The notes: generated by a model not told the origin, from the letters alone. A stretch of DNA of 64,000 bases from Kineosporia mesophila (GCF_021129235.1 NZ_JAJOMA010000009.1:1-64000), one strand, 5' to 3'; shown: positions 7,291-20,411, numbered from the stretch's first letter. Translations and numbers: made by a program.

Positions 7291-9630
7291 TCAGCGATAG
7301 ATCAGCGTGAGGTGCTCACGCAGGGCGGGCGAGGACATCGGCACACTCCGGTAACCGATGTGCCCGTCGGGACGCACGAGATAGGCCGCGGGGCCGCCCA
7401 ACTCGTAGATCTTGGCGAAATACCCGTCGCCGTCCCGGTAGACGGGCAGGTCGTGCACATTCTCCGGCAGCGTCTGCTGCGGCAGCTCGTTCGCGACGAT
7501 CATGCAGATGTTCAGTTGCCCGGAAGTAACTTCCCGGGCCAGTGCGGCCGCGCTGCCGATCTCGGCCAGCCCGGCATCGCCAGTGCTCGCGTCGGCGTAC
7601 AGCACCAGCGTGGCGCGCGGATCGTTCAGGACGTCGAAGAGCCGCAAGGGATGACCGACCCCGAATCTGCGCAGACCGGTGACGTCCGGGGCGCGGTGCC
7701 CGGGCAGTGGCCCGGCGCCGGGGTCGATCTCCTCGCCGATCTGCTGCCCGACCAGCGGGCTGTCGGCGTAGTTCATCGTCATCTGCATCTCCAGCAGGAA
7801 CTGGGCCTTCTGGTCCTCCATGTCCATCTCGTCGGTGAAGGCGAGGTTGACGGCCCGGTCCACGATGGCCCGCCCGGCCGGCCGGCGCTCGGCCTCGTAG
7901 CTGTCCAGCAGGTCCGGACGGGAGTGCCCACGCAGGACCTGCGCCAGTTTCCAGCCCAGGTTCCAGGCGTCCTGGATGCCGGTGTTCATGCCCTGGCCGC
8001 CGGCCGGTGGGTGCAGGTGGGCGGCGTCGCCGGCGACGAACACCCGCCCCTGCCGGTACCGGTCGACAATGCCGTGCTTGATCCGGAAGACCGAGGACCA
8101 GCGCAGGTTGGAGGCCGTGGTGCCGGGTGGGGCCAGGTCGTCCAGGACGTCCTGGATGTCGTGGAGCCCGGGCGGTTCGTACTCCTGCCAGAACCCGGCC
8201 GGGACCACCCCTGAGCCGACACTTTGCTGCAGATGTTCCGGGGCCAGCGTCGCCACCCGGTATCGCCCCCGGCCCTTCAGCGGCACGCAGACCAGCATGC
8301 CGGTGAAATCACCGTCCTCCTCGATCCGCACGAACCGCAGCAGGTGCCCGGCCGGCATGTCCCAGTCCAGGTCGACGTCACCGAGCATGAACAGCTGCGG
8401 GAACATCGAGATACCGCCCTCGAAGGTGAGCCCCAGCTCGGCCCGCACCCCGCTGTGCGCACCGTCGCAGCCGACCAGATACTTTGCCGCGAGCGAGCTT
8501 TCCGTTCCGTTCACGTCGCGTACCTGCGCCTGCACGCCGTCCGTGCCCTGATGCAGGCCGGTCAGTTCCAGGCCTCGTTCCACCTGCACACCCAGGCGGT
8601 TCAGGCGTTCGTGCAGGATGCGTTCGGTCTCGTACTGCGGCAGCCCCAGGTGGGCGTAGGGCAGTTCTTCCAGATGGGACCAGTCGACCTGGTGCGTGAG
8701 TCTGCCGTTCACATAGACCGTCTGCCCGTACAGCCACGTCCCTGCGTTGATCGCCTCGGTCACCACCCCCTGGCGTTCCCAGATCTCCATGGTCCGGCAG
8801 TGGATCCCGATGGCCTTGTCGGCCTGGGTGGCAGCTTCCTGGCGGCGCTCGATCACCCGCACGCCGATGCCGCGCCGGGCCAGTTCGATCGCCAGCGTCA
8901 GACCGGTCGGCCCGGCCCCCACGACGATCACGTCAGAGAAGGACATCGGTTCCGGCCCTCGCGGTACCTCCACCCGGCGCACGTCGACAGCCTCGATCGG
9001 GGAAGCTGTTTCAGCCTTCTCCGGCCGCTGACGCACCTGGTAGACCTGGCGGCTGAAATCGACCGAGAGCCATCGGGCCAGAGGTCCCGCGTCCTTCAGG
9101 TGGGCCGGGTCCTCCACCCACTGCAGGAACTCCTGCTCCGACTCCCACTCGGCAAAGATGTGGTAGCGCAGCCCGTCCGGTTCCAGCAGCAGTTCCTCCC
9201 GCAGGTGCCCGGGGGCGGTGGAAACCCGCTCGGCCACGGTGAGATAGGCCCGTTCGAAGTCGGCCTCCTCGCCCGGCTGCACGCTGGTGCTGACGTCCAC
9301 CCGCACCGGCCGGGCCTGGCCGGCACTGAGCGACTCCAGCACCGCGAAGGTCGAGCGGGATGCCTCCTCGCGCAGGTCACGCAGTGCCTCGGTGAGGTGC
9401 TCGCGCAGGTCCGAACGGCCGAAGGCGTCCACCGAGGCACGGTCGGCCCAGTCGGAAACGATCATGAACGTGCGGGGGTCGGCGTCGTCGCGCAGCAGTT
9501 GCTGGCTCAGGTTGCCCGGCACCAGGCTGATCCGGGGTGCGGCCCGCTGCCAGGCCGCGGCGAAGGCATTTTCGCACCCCTCGCGGGCGCGCATCCGCAC
9601 GATGGTGCGGACGATGGACTTCTCACTCAT
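7291..9630 (-). CDS. Two-ABM-domain/FAD aromatic polyketide monooxygenase
   Basis: The 779-residue fusion has two antibiotic-biosynthesis-monooxygenase-like domains at about 5-100 and 108-200. A class A flavoprotein hydroxylase follows: GAGPTG at 238-243, an LVGCDGAHSGVR NADPH/FAD motif and VFVAGDAAHLHPPAGGQGMN. A thioredoxin-like C-terminal domain ends at 779, as in phenol-hydroxylase-type enzymes. It should hydroxylate or oxidatively rearrange the aromatic polyketide with NADPH and O2. The ABM domains may act as cofactor-free quinone-forming oxygenases or as cyclase-like modules. The start at 9630 has GGAGGA and overlaps the KS-beta stop by 8 nt (ATGAGTGA). Confidence 0.9.
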   Translation of the reverse strand: MSEKSIVRTIVRMRAREGCENAFAAAWQRAAPRISLVPGNLSQQLLRDDADPRTFMIVSDWADRASVDAFGRSDLREHLTEALRDLREEASRSTFAVLESLSAGQARPVRVDVSTSVQPGEEADFERAYLTVAERVSTAPGHLREELLLEPDGLRYHIFAEWESEQEFLQWVEDPAHLKDAGPLARWLSVDFSRQVYQVRQRPEKAETASPIEAVDVRRVEVPRGPEPMSFSDVIVVGAGPTGLTLAIELARRGIGVRVIERRQEAATQADKAIGIHCRTMEIWERQGVVTEAINAGTWLYGQTVYVNGRLTHQVDWSHLEELPYAHLGLPQYETERILHERLNRLGVQVERGLELTGLHQGTDGVQAQVRDVNGTESSLAAKYLVGCDGAHSGVRAELGLTFEGGISMFPQLFMLGDVDLDWDMPAGHLLRFVRIEEDGDFTGMLVCVPLKGRGRYRVATLAPEHLQQSVGSGVVPAGFWQEYEPPGLHDIQDVLDDLAPPGTTASNLRWSSVFRIKHGIVDRYRQGRVFVAGDAAHLHPPAGGQGMNTGIQDAWNLGWKLAQVLRGHSRPDLLDSYEAERRPAGRAIVDRAVNLAFTDEMDMEDQKAQFLLEMQMTMNYADSPLVGQQIGEEIDPGAGPLPGHRAPDVTGLRRFGVGHPLRLFDVLNDPRATLVLYADASTGDAGLAEIGSAAALAREVTSGQLNICMIVANELPQQTLPENVHDLPVYRDGDGYFAKIYELGGPAAYLVRPDGHIGYRSVPMSSPALREHLTLIYR

Positions 9631-10860
9631 GGGATTCCTCCGGACGGTAGCGGCGCAGAACCAGGCAGCTGTTGAAACCGCCCAGTCCCCGGGCATTCAC
9701 CAGGACGGTCTGGACCGGTTGCGGACGCGGGCGGCGAACGAGCTCCAGGCCCGGGGCGGTGATCGGCTCGTGAAGGTTGCCCACGGCGGGAAGAAAGCCG
9801 TGGCGGATGCACAGCAGGGCGGTGGCGGCCGCCAGAGCGGAACCCCCGGCTCCCATCCGCCCCACCAGCGCTTGGGGAGCGGCTACGGGAACCGGGGACG
9901 ACCGGTGCCCGAACACCTCCTGAAGGGCCCGGATCTCCAGCCGGTCCCAGTCGGGAAGCCCCGCCGCGTCGGCGATGACCAGATCCACCTCCTCGGCGCT
10001 GACCCCGGCGTCGCTCAGGGCCAGGCGCATGGCCCGCGTCAGCTGGGAACCGGCTTCGTGGTCGGGCCCTGCGGTCACGTCGTGGGTGGCATCGTGCGTC
10101 GCCGCGTACCCGGCGATCTCGCCGTAGACCACCGTGTCGTCGTGCCGCCCCAGACGGTCGGCGTCCTGCACCAGCAGGACCGCCCCGCCTTCCCCCGGCA
10201 CGAACCCGCTCGCACCGGTGTCGAAGGGCGCGTAGCCGCCGGCGCTCAGGCGCCCACCGGCGGCCTGACAAGCCAGTGCATACGGCGAGAGACCGGCTTC
10301 GGTACCACCGGCCAGCACCGCGGCCGTTCCCCGCCGGATCACCCGGCGGGCGTGGCCCAGACTGTCCAGGCCACCCGCTCCCTCAGTCACCAGCACGCTG
10401 GAGGAGCCCTTGAAACCGTGGCGGATCGAGACCTGACCGGTGCTGGCGGCGTAGAACCAGGCAATGGACTGGTAAGCGGTGACCGCGCGCGGCCCTCGGG
10501 TGTAGAGGCTGGTCATTTCCCGCTGCCCGAACTCGTTGCCGCCCGAGGCCGCAGCCAGGGAGACCGACACCGCATAGGGGTCCTGATCGCCGGGGTCGAA
10601 ACCGGCGTCGTCCATCGCCAATTGCACTGCTGCCAGCGAGAACCAGGTCCAGCGGTCGGTCTGGATCAGGAGCCGCTCGTCGACATGGTCGGCGGCCCGG
10701 AAACCCGGCACCTGCCCGGCCCCGGTGACCCCGTAGGTCCTGGCCCTGTCCCCCGGTAGTGGCGTGATACGGGACTCGTTGGCCTGCAGACTTTCCCAGT
10801 GCGCGGCCACCCCGACACCGCTGGGGGCCACGACACCCAGGCCGGTGACGACGGCCCGGC

Positions 10861-10864
<4 letters not shown>
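9623..10864 (-). CDS. Type II PKS ketosynthase beta (chain length factor)
   Basis: The 413-residue product pairs with KS-alpha and sets chain length. The thiolase fold is complete. The nucleophile position lies in [16 protein letters not shown], so Cys is absent as expected for KS-beta. The residue there is Gly162, where most chain length factors I know carry Gln. The C-terminal [16 protein letters not shown] matches the family. The GTG start overlaps the KS-alpha stop (GTGA), the usual arrangement giving equal amounts of both subunits. Product size cannot be read by eye. Confidence 0.93.
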
Positions 10865-14783
<3,919 letters not shown>

Positions 14784-14787
<4 letters not shown>

Positions 14788-15290
14788 CCGCCCTCGACCG
14801 GGCCGGCCGGCTCAGCTGCGGCGATGCGCACCAGGGTCTGACCGAACTGCACCGATTCACCGTCCGCCACCGGCAGTTCCAGTACCTGCCCGGCCACATC
14901 GCAGATGATCGGGTTCATCAGCTTCATCGCTTCCACGATGCCCAGGGTCTGACCGGTCTGGACCGCCGAGCCCACCTCCACGAAGGTTGACGCGCCGGGC
15001 GAGGGAGCCCGGTAGAAAGTACCCACCAGCGGTGAGGGGACCGCGTGGACCCCGGCCCCGGCCGGCGCGTCCGGCGTGCCGCCGTCAGACCTCGCGGCCA
15101 CGGCCGGGGCGGCGCCGCCCGGCTCACCGTGCCAGTCGATCTCCACAGAACTACGGCCGTGGCGCACCGAGATCCGTCGCACCTGGCCGGGCAGCTGCCG
15201 AGCCAGCAGAAGAGCCTGATCCGTGATGTCGACCGCGCCCGGGTCCGGCTCGGACTGCATTTCGCTGTCTGGTCGTGCTGTCTGTTTCAT
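14784..15290 (-). CDS. accB: Biotin carboxyl carrier protein
   Basis: The 168-residue protein has an N-terminal helical region, a flexible Ala/Pro-rich linker (about 55-85) and a biotinyl domain. The domain holds PSPLVGTFYRAPSPGA and the EAMKLMN biotinylation motif with Lys123. It shuttles carboxybiotin between AccC and AccDA. The ATG overlaps the upstream stop (ATGA) and the stop overlaps accC, so carboxylase subunits are made from one message. Confidence 0.94.
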
Positions 15291-17023
15291 GCGCTTGCCC
15301 CTTCCACGACGACCTGTGTCACGTGCTCGGTCTCGACCTCGAGCGGCGGCTCGGCCAGGATCGACGGCTGCCCGAAGCGCCGGATGCGTTCTCGCCGGCG
15401 CTGCGCACGCTCCCGCTCGTCCCCGGAGCAGATGTCCTCCAGCACCTGCGTAACAGCGGCGCGCAGACGTTCGTGCATCGCCGCCGGGTCCCGCTGGGCT
15501 CCCCCGGGCGGCTCGGGCACGATCTCGTCGGCCACCCCCAAGTCGTAAAGGTCCGCAGCGGTCAGCCGCAGCGCGGCTGCCGCCTTCGGGGCGGCCTGGG
15601 CGGTACGCCACAGGATCGAGGCACACCCCTCCGGACTGATCACCGAGAAGAAGGCGTTCTCCAGAACCAGCAGACGGTCGCCGGTGGCCAGGGCCAGGGC
15701 ACCGCCGCTCCCACCCTCCCCGGTCACCACACTGACCACGGGAACCATCAACTGGCTGGATGCCGCGATGATCTCGGCGATGGCGGCGGACTGCCCGCGT
15801 TCCTCCGCCTGCACCCCGGGATAGGCTCCAGGAGTATCGATCAGGGTGACGACCGGCAGCCCGAGCCGTTCGGCGTGCCGCAGCAGGCGTAGTGCCTTGC
15901 GGTAGCCCTCCGGGTGCGGCATGCCGAAGTTGCTCTGAACGAGATCGTTGGTTGTGTGGCCCTTCTGGTGACCGATCACGACGACCGCGCGCTCTCCCAG
16001 GCGAGCCACACCGCCCACGACGGCCGGATCGTCGCCGAAGGCGCGGTCGCCGTGCAGCTCGAGGAAGTCGTCGAACGCCTCCGCCAGGTATTCACGGGTA
16101 GTGGGTCGATCACGGTCCCGGGCCCGCTGCACCACGGCCCAGGCCTCCTGAGGCTCGGCGGTCCCCGGCCCAGCGGCCTGACGAGGCACACCGGCAGAGC
16201 AGCGCCTGCCGGTTACGCCGACCGTTGCGGCCGGGGCCCGGCGGTGCAGCCGCAGGATGCGGGCCAGCACCGGCCGTAGTTGCTCGCGGTGCTCGACCCG
16301 GTCGACCAGGCCGTGCTCCAGCAGCGAATGCGCCCGCTGAAACCCGGTGGGCAGGTCTTCGCCCACGGTCTGGGTGATGACCCGTGGGCCGGCGAACCCG
16401 ATCAGCGCACCCTCTTCCGCGATCAGGATGTCGCCCAGCGAGGCGAAGGAGGCTGTCACCCCGCCAAAGGTGGGATCGGTCAGGACGCAGACACTCAGCA
16501 GTCCGGCCTCGCGCATCTGCGCCATGGCCTGGGCCGTCCTCGCCATCTGCAGCAGGGCCTGGACACCCTCCTGCATACGGGCACCGCCGGAGGCGGTGAT
16601 CAGGACGAGAGGCAGCGATCGCCTCTGGGCCTCTTCCACGGCGGTGCAGACAGCCTCTCCCACGGCGCTGCCCATGCTTCCGCCCAGGAAACCGAAGTTC
16701 ATCACCCCCAGAACGCACGGGGTGCCACCCAGGACCGCCGTCCCGACCACGGCCGCGTCATCCTGCCCGGTGAGCTGACGGGCCGTTGCCAGGCGCTCAC
16801 CGTAGGGACGTGAGTCCGCGAACGTCAGCGGATCGTCGTCGGTGGCGCTGACCGACAGGGTCCGAAAGGTGTTTTCGTCCACCAGTTGAGCGATGCGCTC
16901 CACCGCGCTGAGACGGTGGTGATGGGCACACTCCGGGCAGACCTGGAGGTTACGGCGAAGGCGCGGCCGGTACACCAGGGACCGGCAGCCTGAGCAGGAG
17001 ACCCACTGGCCGGTGGCGCTCAT
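15287..17023 (-). CDS. accDA: Acetyl-CoA carboxylase carboxyltransferase, beta-alpha fusion
   Basis: The 578-residue chain joins AccD to AccA. A zinc ribbon uses Cys10, Cys13, Cys29 and Cys32. The AccD crotonase fold follows (MNFGFLGGSMGSAVGE; LITASGGARMQEG). After a linker near residues 270-300 comes AccA (FLELHGDRAFGDDPAVVGG; LIDTPGAYPGVQAEERGQ; VTGEGGSGGALALATGDRL). It moves the carboxyl group from biotin to acetyl-CoA, making malonyl-CoA. Such PKS-dedicated fusions occur in other aromatic polyketide clusters. Both ends overlap their neighbours by 4 nt. Confidence 0.93.
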   Translation of the reverse strand: MSATGQWVSCSGCRSLVYRPRLRRNLQVCPECAHHHRLSAVERIAQLVDENTFRTLSVSATDDDPLTFADSRPYGERLATARQLTGQDDAAVVGTAVLGGTPCVLGVMNFGFLGGSMGSAVGEAVCTAVEEAQRRSLPLVLITASGGARMQEGVQALLQMARTAQAMAQMREAGLLSVCVLTDPTFGGVTASFASLGDILIAEEGALIGFAGPRVITQTVGEDLPTGFQRAHSLLEHGLVDRVEHREQLRPVLARILRLHRRAPAATVGVTGRRCSAGVPRQAAGPGTAEPQEAWAVVQRARDRDRPTTREYLAEAFDDFLELHGDRAFGDDPAVVGGVARLGERAVVVIGHQKGHTTNDLVQSNFGMPHPEGYRKALRLLRHAERLGLPVVTLIDTPGAYPGVQAEERGQSAAIAEIIAASSQLMVPVVSVVTGEGGSGGALALATGDRLLVLENAFFSVISPEGCASILWRTAQAAPKAAAALRLTAADLYDLGVADEIVPEPPGGAQRDPAAMHERLRAAVTQVLEDICSGDERERAQRRRERIRRFGQPSILAEPPLEVETEHVTQVVVEGASA

Positions 17024-17376
17024 GACTGCGGCTGCCAGGTGTAGAAGCGTTGCGCGGCCGCATCGGCCGGTGAACGCCAGGTCGGCAGATACGGCTGGAT
17101 GAACGGTCGCAACCGATCACTGATGTCGGTGAATCCCGGCAGCCCGACCCCGGCCCGCATCGCCTCCTCGGCGCTGCGATCGAAGTCGATGATATGGACG
17201 TACAGGTCGCCCAGACTGTGAAGGGATCGCTGGCGCACCCCCAGGGCGTACGGCAGGTCGGTGCGGTCGGAGTCTCGGAAGATGCCCGCCACGGCTTCTT
17301 CGGAACCCGGCTTGATCCGGGCCACGATCACCTGGCGGCACACCGTCGACGGGTCGGAGCTGTTCGGACTGGACAT
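17020..17376 (-). CDS. TcmI-family polyketide cyclase
   Basis: The 118-residue protein fits the small TcmI/WhiE-VII cyclase family: RQVIVARIKPGSEEAVAGIF at the N-terminus, a central HSLGDLYVHIIDFDRS and the closing pattern FIQPYLPTWRSPADAA followed by FYTW. These ferredoxin-like-fold dimers close a late ring. The ATG at 17376 was chosen because the family begins about there; a TTG at 17412 is in frame. It heads the overlapping biosynthetic chain after a 118-nt gap, so a promoter probably lies at 17377-17494. Confidence 0.88.
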   Translation of the reverse strand: MSSPNSSDPSTVCRQVIVARIKPGSEEAVAGIFRDSDRTDLPYALGVRQRSLHSLGDLYVHIIDFDRSAEEAMRAGVGLPGFTDISDRLRPFIQPYLPTWRSPADAAAQRFYTWQPQS

Positions 17377-17438
17377 GAGAACTAGCGTTGTCCGCCAGTT
17401 TTGGATCGTCAACCACTTCAGGGCCGACGCGGGCCGAT

Positions 17439-17476
17439 GGTCAGGAGCCTGCCGCCGCCACGGTCAGGAATCTGCC
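17439..17476. promoter_or_regulatory. Tandem repeat GGTCAGGA-2 nt-CTGCC before the PKS chain
   Basis: Two 15-nt copies, 17439-17453 and 17462-17476, share GGTCAGGA and CTGCC around a 2-nt spacer and start 23 nt apart. A further GTCAGGA is at 17494-17500. They lie in the only sizeable gap upstream of the biosynthetic genes. Tandem direct repeats with about two helical turns of spacing resemble activator sites, so one of the nearby LuxR-type proteins could bind here. This is inference. Confidence 0.4.
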
Positions 17477-17494
17477 AGGATCAGGCGGCACCCG

Positions 17495-18394
17495 TCAGGA
17501 ACGCGCCACGGGAACGTTGACCAGACTGCCGTATTCGGCCCACCCGCCGACATAGTGCCGGACCCGGGGGTGATGAAGGAGTTCCGACAGCACGAACCAC
17601 AGCAGCGAACTGCGTTCGGCCACCCGGCAGTACACCGCGACGTCTGATTCAGCCGTCAGCCCGGCCTCGGCGAACGCCTCCCGCAGCTCGTCCACCGGGC
17701 GGAAGTACGGCCCCTGGAGCATGGAGCCCGAAGGCACATTACGTGAACCCGCGATGTGCCCAGTGACCCGATGCCGTTCGACCGGCAGATCCAGCGCGTG
17801 ACGCCCGCTGCCCTCGTACTCGGCCGGGGTGCGGCAGTCCAGCAGCAGGGCAGGGTGGGGACGCTCCACGTAACTCCGCAGCAGTTCGTCCCTTTCCAGC
17901 ATGGCCCAGGAGTTGAGGCCGCTGCTGCGGTAGCCCGGCCCGGACGGGACGACCGCCACGTCGGGCACCTCGGTGTCGGTGCGCCGGCCCTTGCGGATCC
18001 AGCCCTGCAGTCCCCCGTCCAGCAGACTGAGCCGCCGATGACCGTACAGCCGCATCAGCCAGTAGGCGAAGGCGGCGTAGTTTCCGTCCCCGGCCGAGTA
18101 GAACACCACGTGGTCCTCCGGACGTACGCCCTTGACCTGCATCAGCTCCTCGAAATGGGTACGCGTCAGCGGGCTCCTGCGTACTCGTTCGTACAGCTCG
18201 TCATAGGTCGCGAGCGGCAGCGCTCCTGGAATGTGGTTCTCGTAGTAAGCCGCGGAGTCGTCGTCGACCTGGAACAGCACCACGTCCTGCCGATGTGTGG
18301 CCAGCCAGTCCGCGTCCACCAGGGGCGGGCCCGAGGGGCGATCGAACTGTTCCGCGCCGGACGACCCCGCCGGTAGGGATGGTTCCAGGCTCAT
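17495..18394 (-). CDS. Two-domain rhodanese (thiosulfate-type sulfurtransferase)
   Basis: The 299-residue protein has two rhodanese domains. The N-terminal one (about 25-140) lacks a catalytic Cys (VVFYSAGDGNYAAFAYW). The C-terminal one (about 165-295) has DCRTPAEYEG and the active loop VAVYCRVAERSS with Cys256. Such tandem proteins move sulfane sulfur from thiosulfate or mercaptopyruvate to an acceptor. It is coupled by ATGA to a LuxR-type regulator and sits directly upstream of the PKS genes. A sulfur-delivery role in tailoring is possible but unproven; there is no visible ThiS-like carrier here. Confidence 0.88.
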   Translation of the reverse strand: MSLEPSLPAGSSGAEQFDRPSGPPLVDADWLATHRQDVVLFQVDDDSAAYYENHIPGALPLATYDELYERVRRSPLTRTHFEELMQVKGVRPEDHVVFYSAGDGNYAAFAYWLMRLYGHRRLSLLDGGLQGWIRKGRRTDTEVPDVAVVPSGPGYRSSGLNSWAMLERDELLRSYVERPHPALLLDCRTPAEYEGSGRHALDLPVERHRVTGHIAGSRNVPSGSMLQGPYFRPVDELREAFAEAGLTAESDVAVYCRVAERSSLLWFVLSELLHHPRVRHYVGGWAEYGSLVNVPVARS

Positions 18395-19038
18395 CAGGAC
18401 TTCCGTTCATCGAGAAGACCCCAGCGCTGAGCATTCAGCAGCGCCTGGGTACGTGTGTCCGCGCCCAGTGTTTGATACACCCGCGCCAACAACCGATACA
18501 TTTCCCGCTCCGAATAGGCGGACCCGTGGGCCAGGGCGGCCACGGTCGCCCCCTGCCCCAGCCCACGTAACCATTGCACCTCCTGCTCGGACAAGGCCGG
18601 CGCGTCGGCCTGGACCTCGGCCTGGACCAGCACCCGGCGCACCTGGGTCGGCAAGGTGAAGAATCCCCGCGCCGCCGAGCGCACCGCATCCACGACCGTG
18701 TCCGGATCGCCGTCCATCTCGACGAAACCTGAGGCCCCGCGGCGTACCGCGGCCAGAAAGCCGGAGTCGTCCACGCTGTCCGTCAGCTCCACCACGGCGC
18801 ATCGCGCACGGGCGATGTCAGGCCGCAGGCTCGACGGCAGCATCGGGATACGGTCCTGCGGCATCACCACCACGAACCGCCCCTGCTCCGGAACCGACTG
18901 AGTCAGCTGTTCCACGGGGGTGACGCTGACCTGTTGCAGCCCGGACTGCAACAGGGCGTGCCTGAGACCGTGGGAGTACAGGGTGGGCAGGCCCACCAGG
19001 TGTACCCCTGCTTCCGGCACCGTCATACGCCGTTCCAT
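18394..19038 (-). CDS. LuxR/NarL-type regulator with degenerate receiver (proximal copy)
   Basis: The 214-residue protein has an N-terminal receiver-like fold without a clear phosphoacceptor Asp. The C-terminal helix-turn-helix (about 145-210) departs from the usual LuxR consensus: LSEQEVQWLRGLGQGATVAA, then YSEREMYRLLARVYQTLGAD. A related regulator lies immediately upstream. It is coupled to the rhodanese by ATGA, so it belongs to the PKS locus and probably controls it. Without the receiver Asp it may respond to a ligand or partner rather than a kinase. An in-frame ATG four codons in is an alternative start. Confidence 0.82.
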   Translation of the reverse strand: MERRMTVPEAGVHLVGLPTLYSHGLRHALLQSGLQQVSVTPVEQLTQSVPEQGRFVVVMPQDRIPMLPSSLRPDIARARCAVVELTDSVDDSGFLAAVRRGASGFVEMDGDPDTVVDAVRSAARGFFTLPTQVRRVLVQAEVQADAPALSEQEVQWLRGLGQGATVAALAHGSAYSEREMYRLLARVYQTLGADTRTQALLNAQRWGLLDERKS

Positions 19039-19144
19039 CGCGCCTGCGCGAGAAACATGGCTTGCCTCCGGAGGCGTCGAGGATGACTGTCAGGCGCCGA
19101 ACGCGCCGGACGACAGAGCGGGGCACCCAGCACGACGTGCCCAC

Positions 19145-19837
19145 TCAGGTGAGCAGGCCTGCGCGCTGAGCGGCAAGCAGTGCGGCCGAACGGTTTGCGA
19201 CCCCCAGCCGCCGGTAGAGACGACTCAGGGAACGGTACATCTCCCGTTCCGAGCGCAGGTAACTGCGGGCCAGCTCGCCGACCGTACGCCCGGCAGCCAG
19301 ATCGGCAAGCCAGCGCCGCTCGATATCGGTCAGATCAGCACCGACGGCACCGGTGGCCCGAGCCAGGGCCTCCACCACGGAAACCGGCAGTACTGTCCGG
19401 TTGTGCAGGGCCGAGCGCAGAAGACTGATCATGTCTTCCAGTTCGGCCTGGGCAGGGATGACACCCGCCGCACCAGTGGCAAGCCCCCATCGATACGCCT
19501 GCGGGCTGCTGTCAGATATCAGCAATGCCGTTCTGACGCGGTCCCGGCGCAAATCCGCGAGCCAGCCGTCGACGTTCGCTTGCTGAGTCTCGGGAAACAC
19601 CAGCAGAACGCTGTCAGCTACCCCCAGAACTGCCGTCAGGTCACCTGAACCCGACAGACAGCAGCAGGCTATGCCCGCATCGGCCAAGCCAGTACATAGA
19701 CCGTGTGCGTAGACACCACTGATACCAATGAGCACGATGAGGTCGGAAAACCTCCTGCCGGAGGCAGTTTCAACGGATGTCCGACACCGGTGGCCCACCG
19801 ATGTATGTTCTTTCAAGTTTTCATTTAGCGCGTCCAC
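19145..19837 (-). CDS. LuxR/NarL-type regulator with degenerate receiver (distal copy)
   Basis: The 230-residue paralogue of the next gene has an atypical receiver-like domain (LIVLIGISGVYAHGLCTGLA). Its LuxR-like C-terminus (about 165-230) reads LTDIERRWLADLAAGRTVGE, then RSEREMYRSLSRLYRRLGVA. Both regulators share the unusual SEREMYR-LSR-Y motif in the recognition helix, indicating a local duplication. GTG at 19837 was chosen because GGGGGGAAG lies upstream; GTG at 19867 is in frame. It is the first gene of the leftward PKS locus. Confidence 0.8.
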   Translation of the reverse strand: MDALNENLKEHTSVGHRCRTSVETASGRRFSDLIVLIGISGVYAHGLCTGLADAGIACCCLSGSGDLTAVLGVADSVLLVFPETQQANVDGWLADLRRDRVRTALLISDSSPQAYRWGLATGAAGVIPAQAELEDMISLLRSALHNRTVLPVSVVEALARATGAVGADLTDIERRWLADLAAGRTVGELARSYLRSEREMYRSLSRLYRRLGVANRSAALLAAQRAGLLT

Positions 19838-19867
19838 GACGTCTTCCCCCCGGAGAGCCCATAACAC

Positions 19868-20323
19868 GGGCGTGACCCCACTCGCTCACCCCGCGCACGG
19901 CAGCTTCGAATGCAGAGGCTACCGCCCCTTCTCGCTCCGACCGAGCCAAATGGACTAATCGGCTTGTGCGGCCGACATCACATGAACGCTTGCTGCATCA
20001 GATCAGCCCCGTCCCGCAGGAGGCCGGTTGAGACAAAGCCGTGACTGGCACCGGAATACCCGAAACTTTCCCAGCTCGTGAGAGCACCGTAGCCAAGGTC
20101 AGCTGTAAACCGTGGTGGATTCGTTCAATCCGACCCAGTGGCCGTAGCGACCCATCGATAGGTCGACTTATTGAACATGGCCAGAATGGTGGAATCGCGT
20201 TCCCCTACAACTGACGTCCAACTCATCCGTAGGATGGGTTTGCCTTGCAGCGAGCCTGCTCGGACGCCAGCGAGCTGCATAGTGGTCGCGGGGTAGGTCC
20301 TCTCCCCGTGTCGGCCTACCTCA
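19868..20323. other. Regulatory gap before the PKS regulators
   Basis: This 456-nt stretch holds no intact gene. It must contain the promoter for the LuxR-type genes, and around 20140-20230 it is less GC-rich than its surroundings. I could not define -35 and -10 boxes with confidence. Confidence 0.4.
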
Positions 20324-20380
20324 GGCACCACCCGGCCCCTCGCCCCTTCTCCCCCGCTGAGGGCGAGGGTCGGTGGTGTC
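20324..20380 (-). terminator. Hairpin terminator after the GGDEF-EAL gene
   Basis: The arms GGCACCACCCGGCCCCTCGC (from 20324) and GGGCGAGGGTCGGTGGTGTC (20361-20380) pair with few mismatches around a 15-nt loop. They lie about 30 nt beyond the stop of the leftward gene at 20412. There is no clear U-run, as usual in actinomycetes. Confidence 0.6.
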
Positions 20381-20411
20381 CTGATGTCGGCATACCGTGT
20401 TGGGTCGGCCC

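Noticed and set aside
5100-7310. Long plus-strand open frame opposite the MMPL gene
   Set aside because: It is Gln/His/Arg-rich low-complexity antisense of a clear transporter; high GC keeps opposite frames open.
8224-9675. Long plus-strand open frame opposite the monooxygenase
   Set aside because: It has no domain-like sequence or ribosome-binding site and mirrors a confident flavoenzyme.
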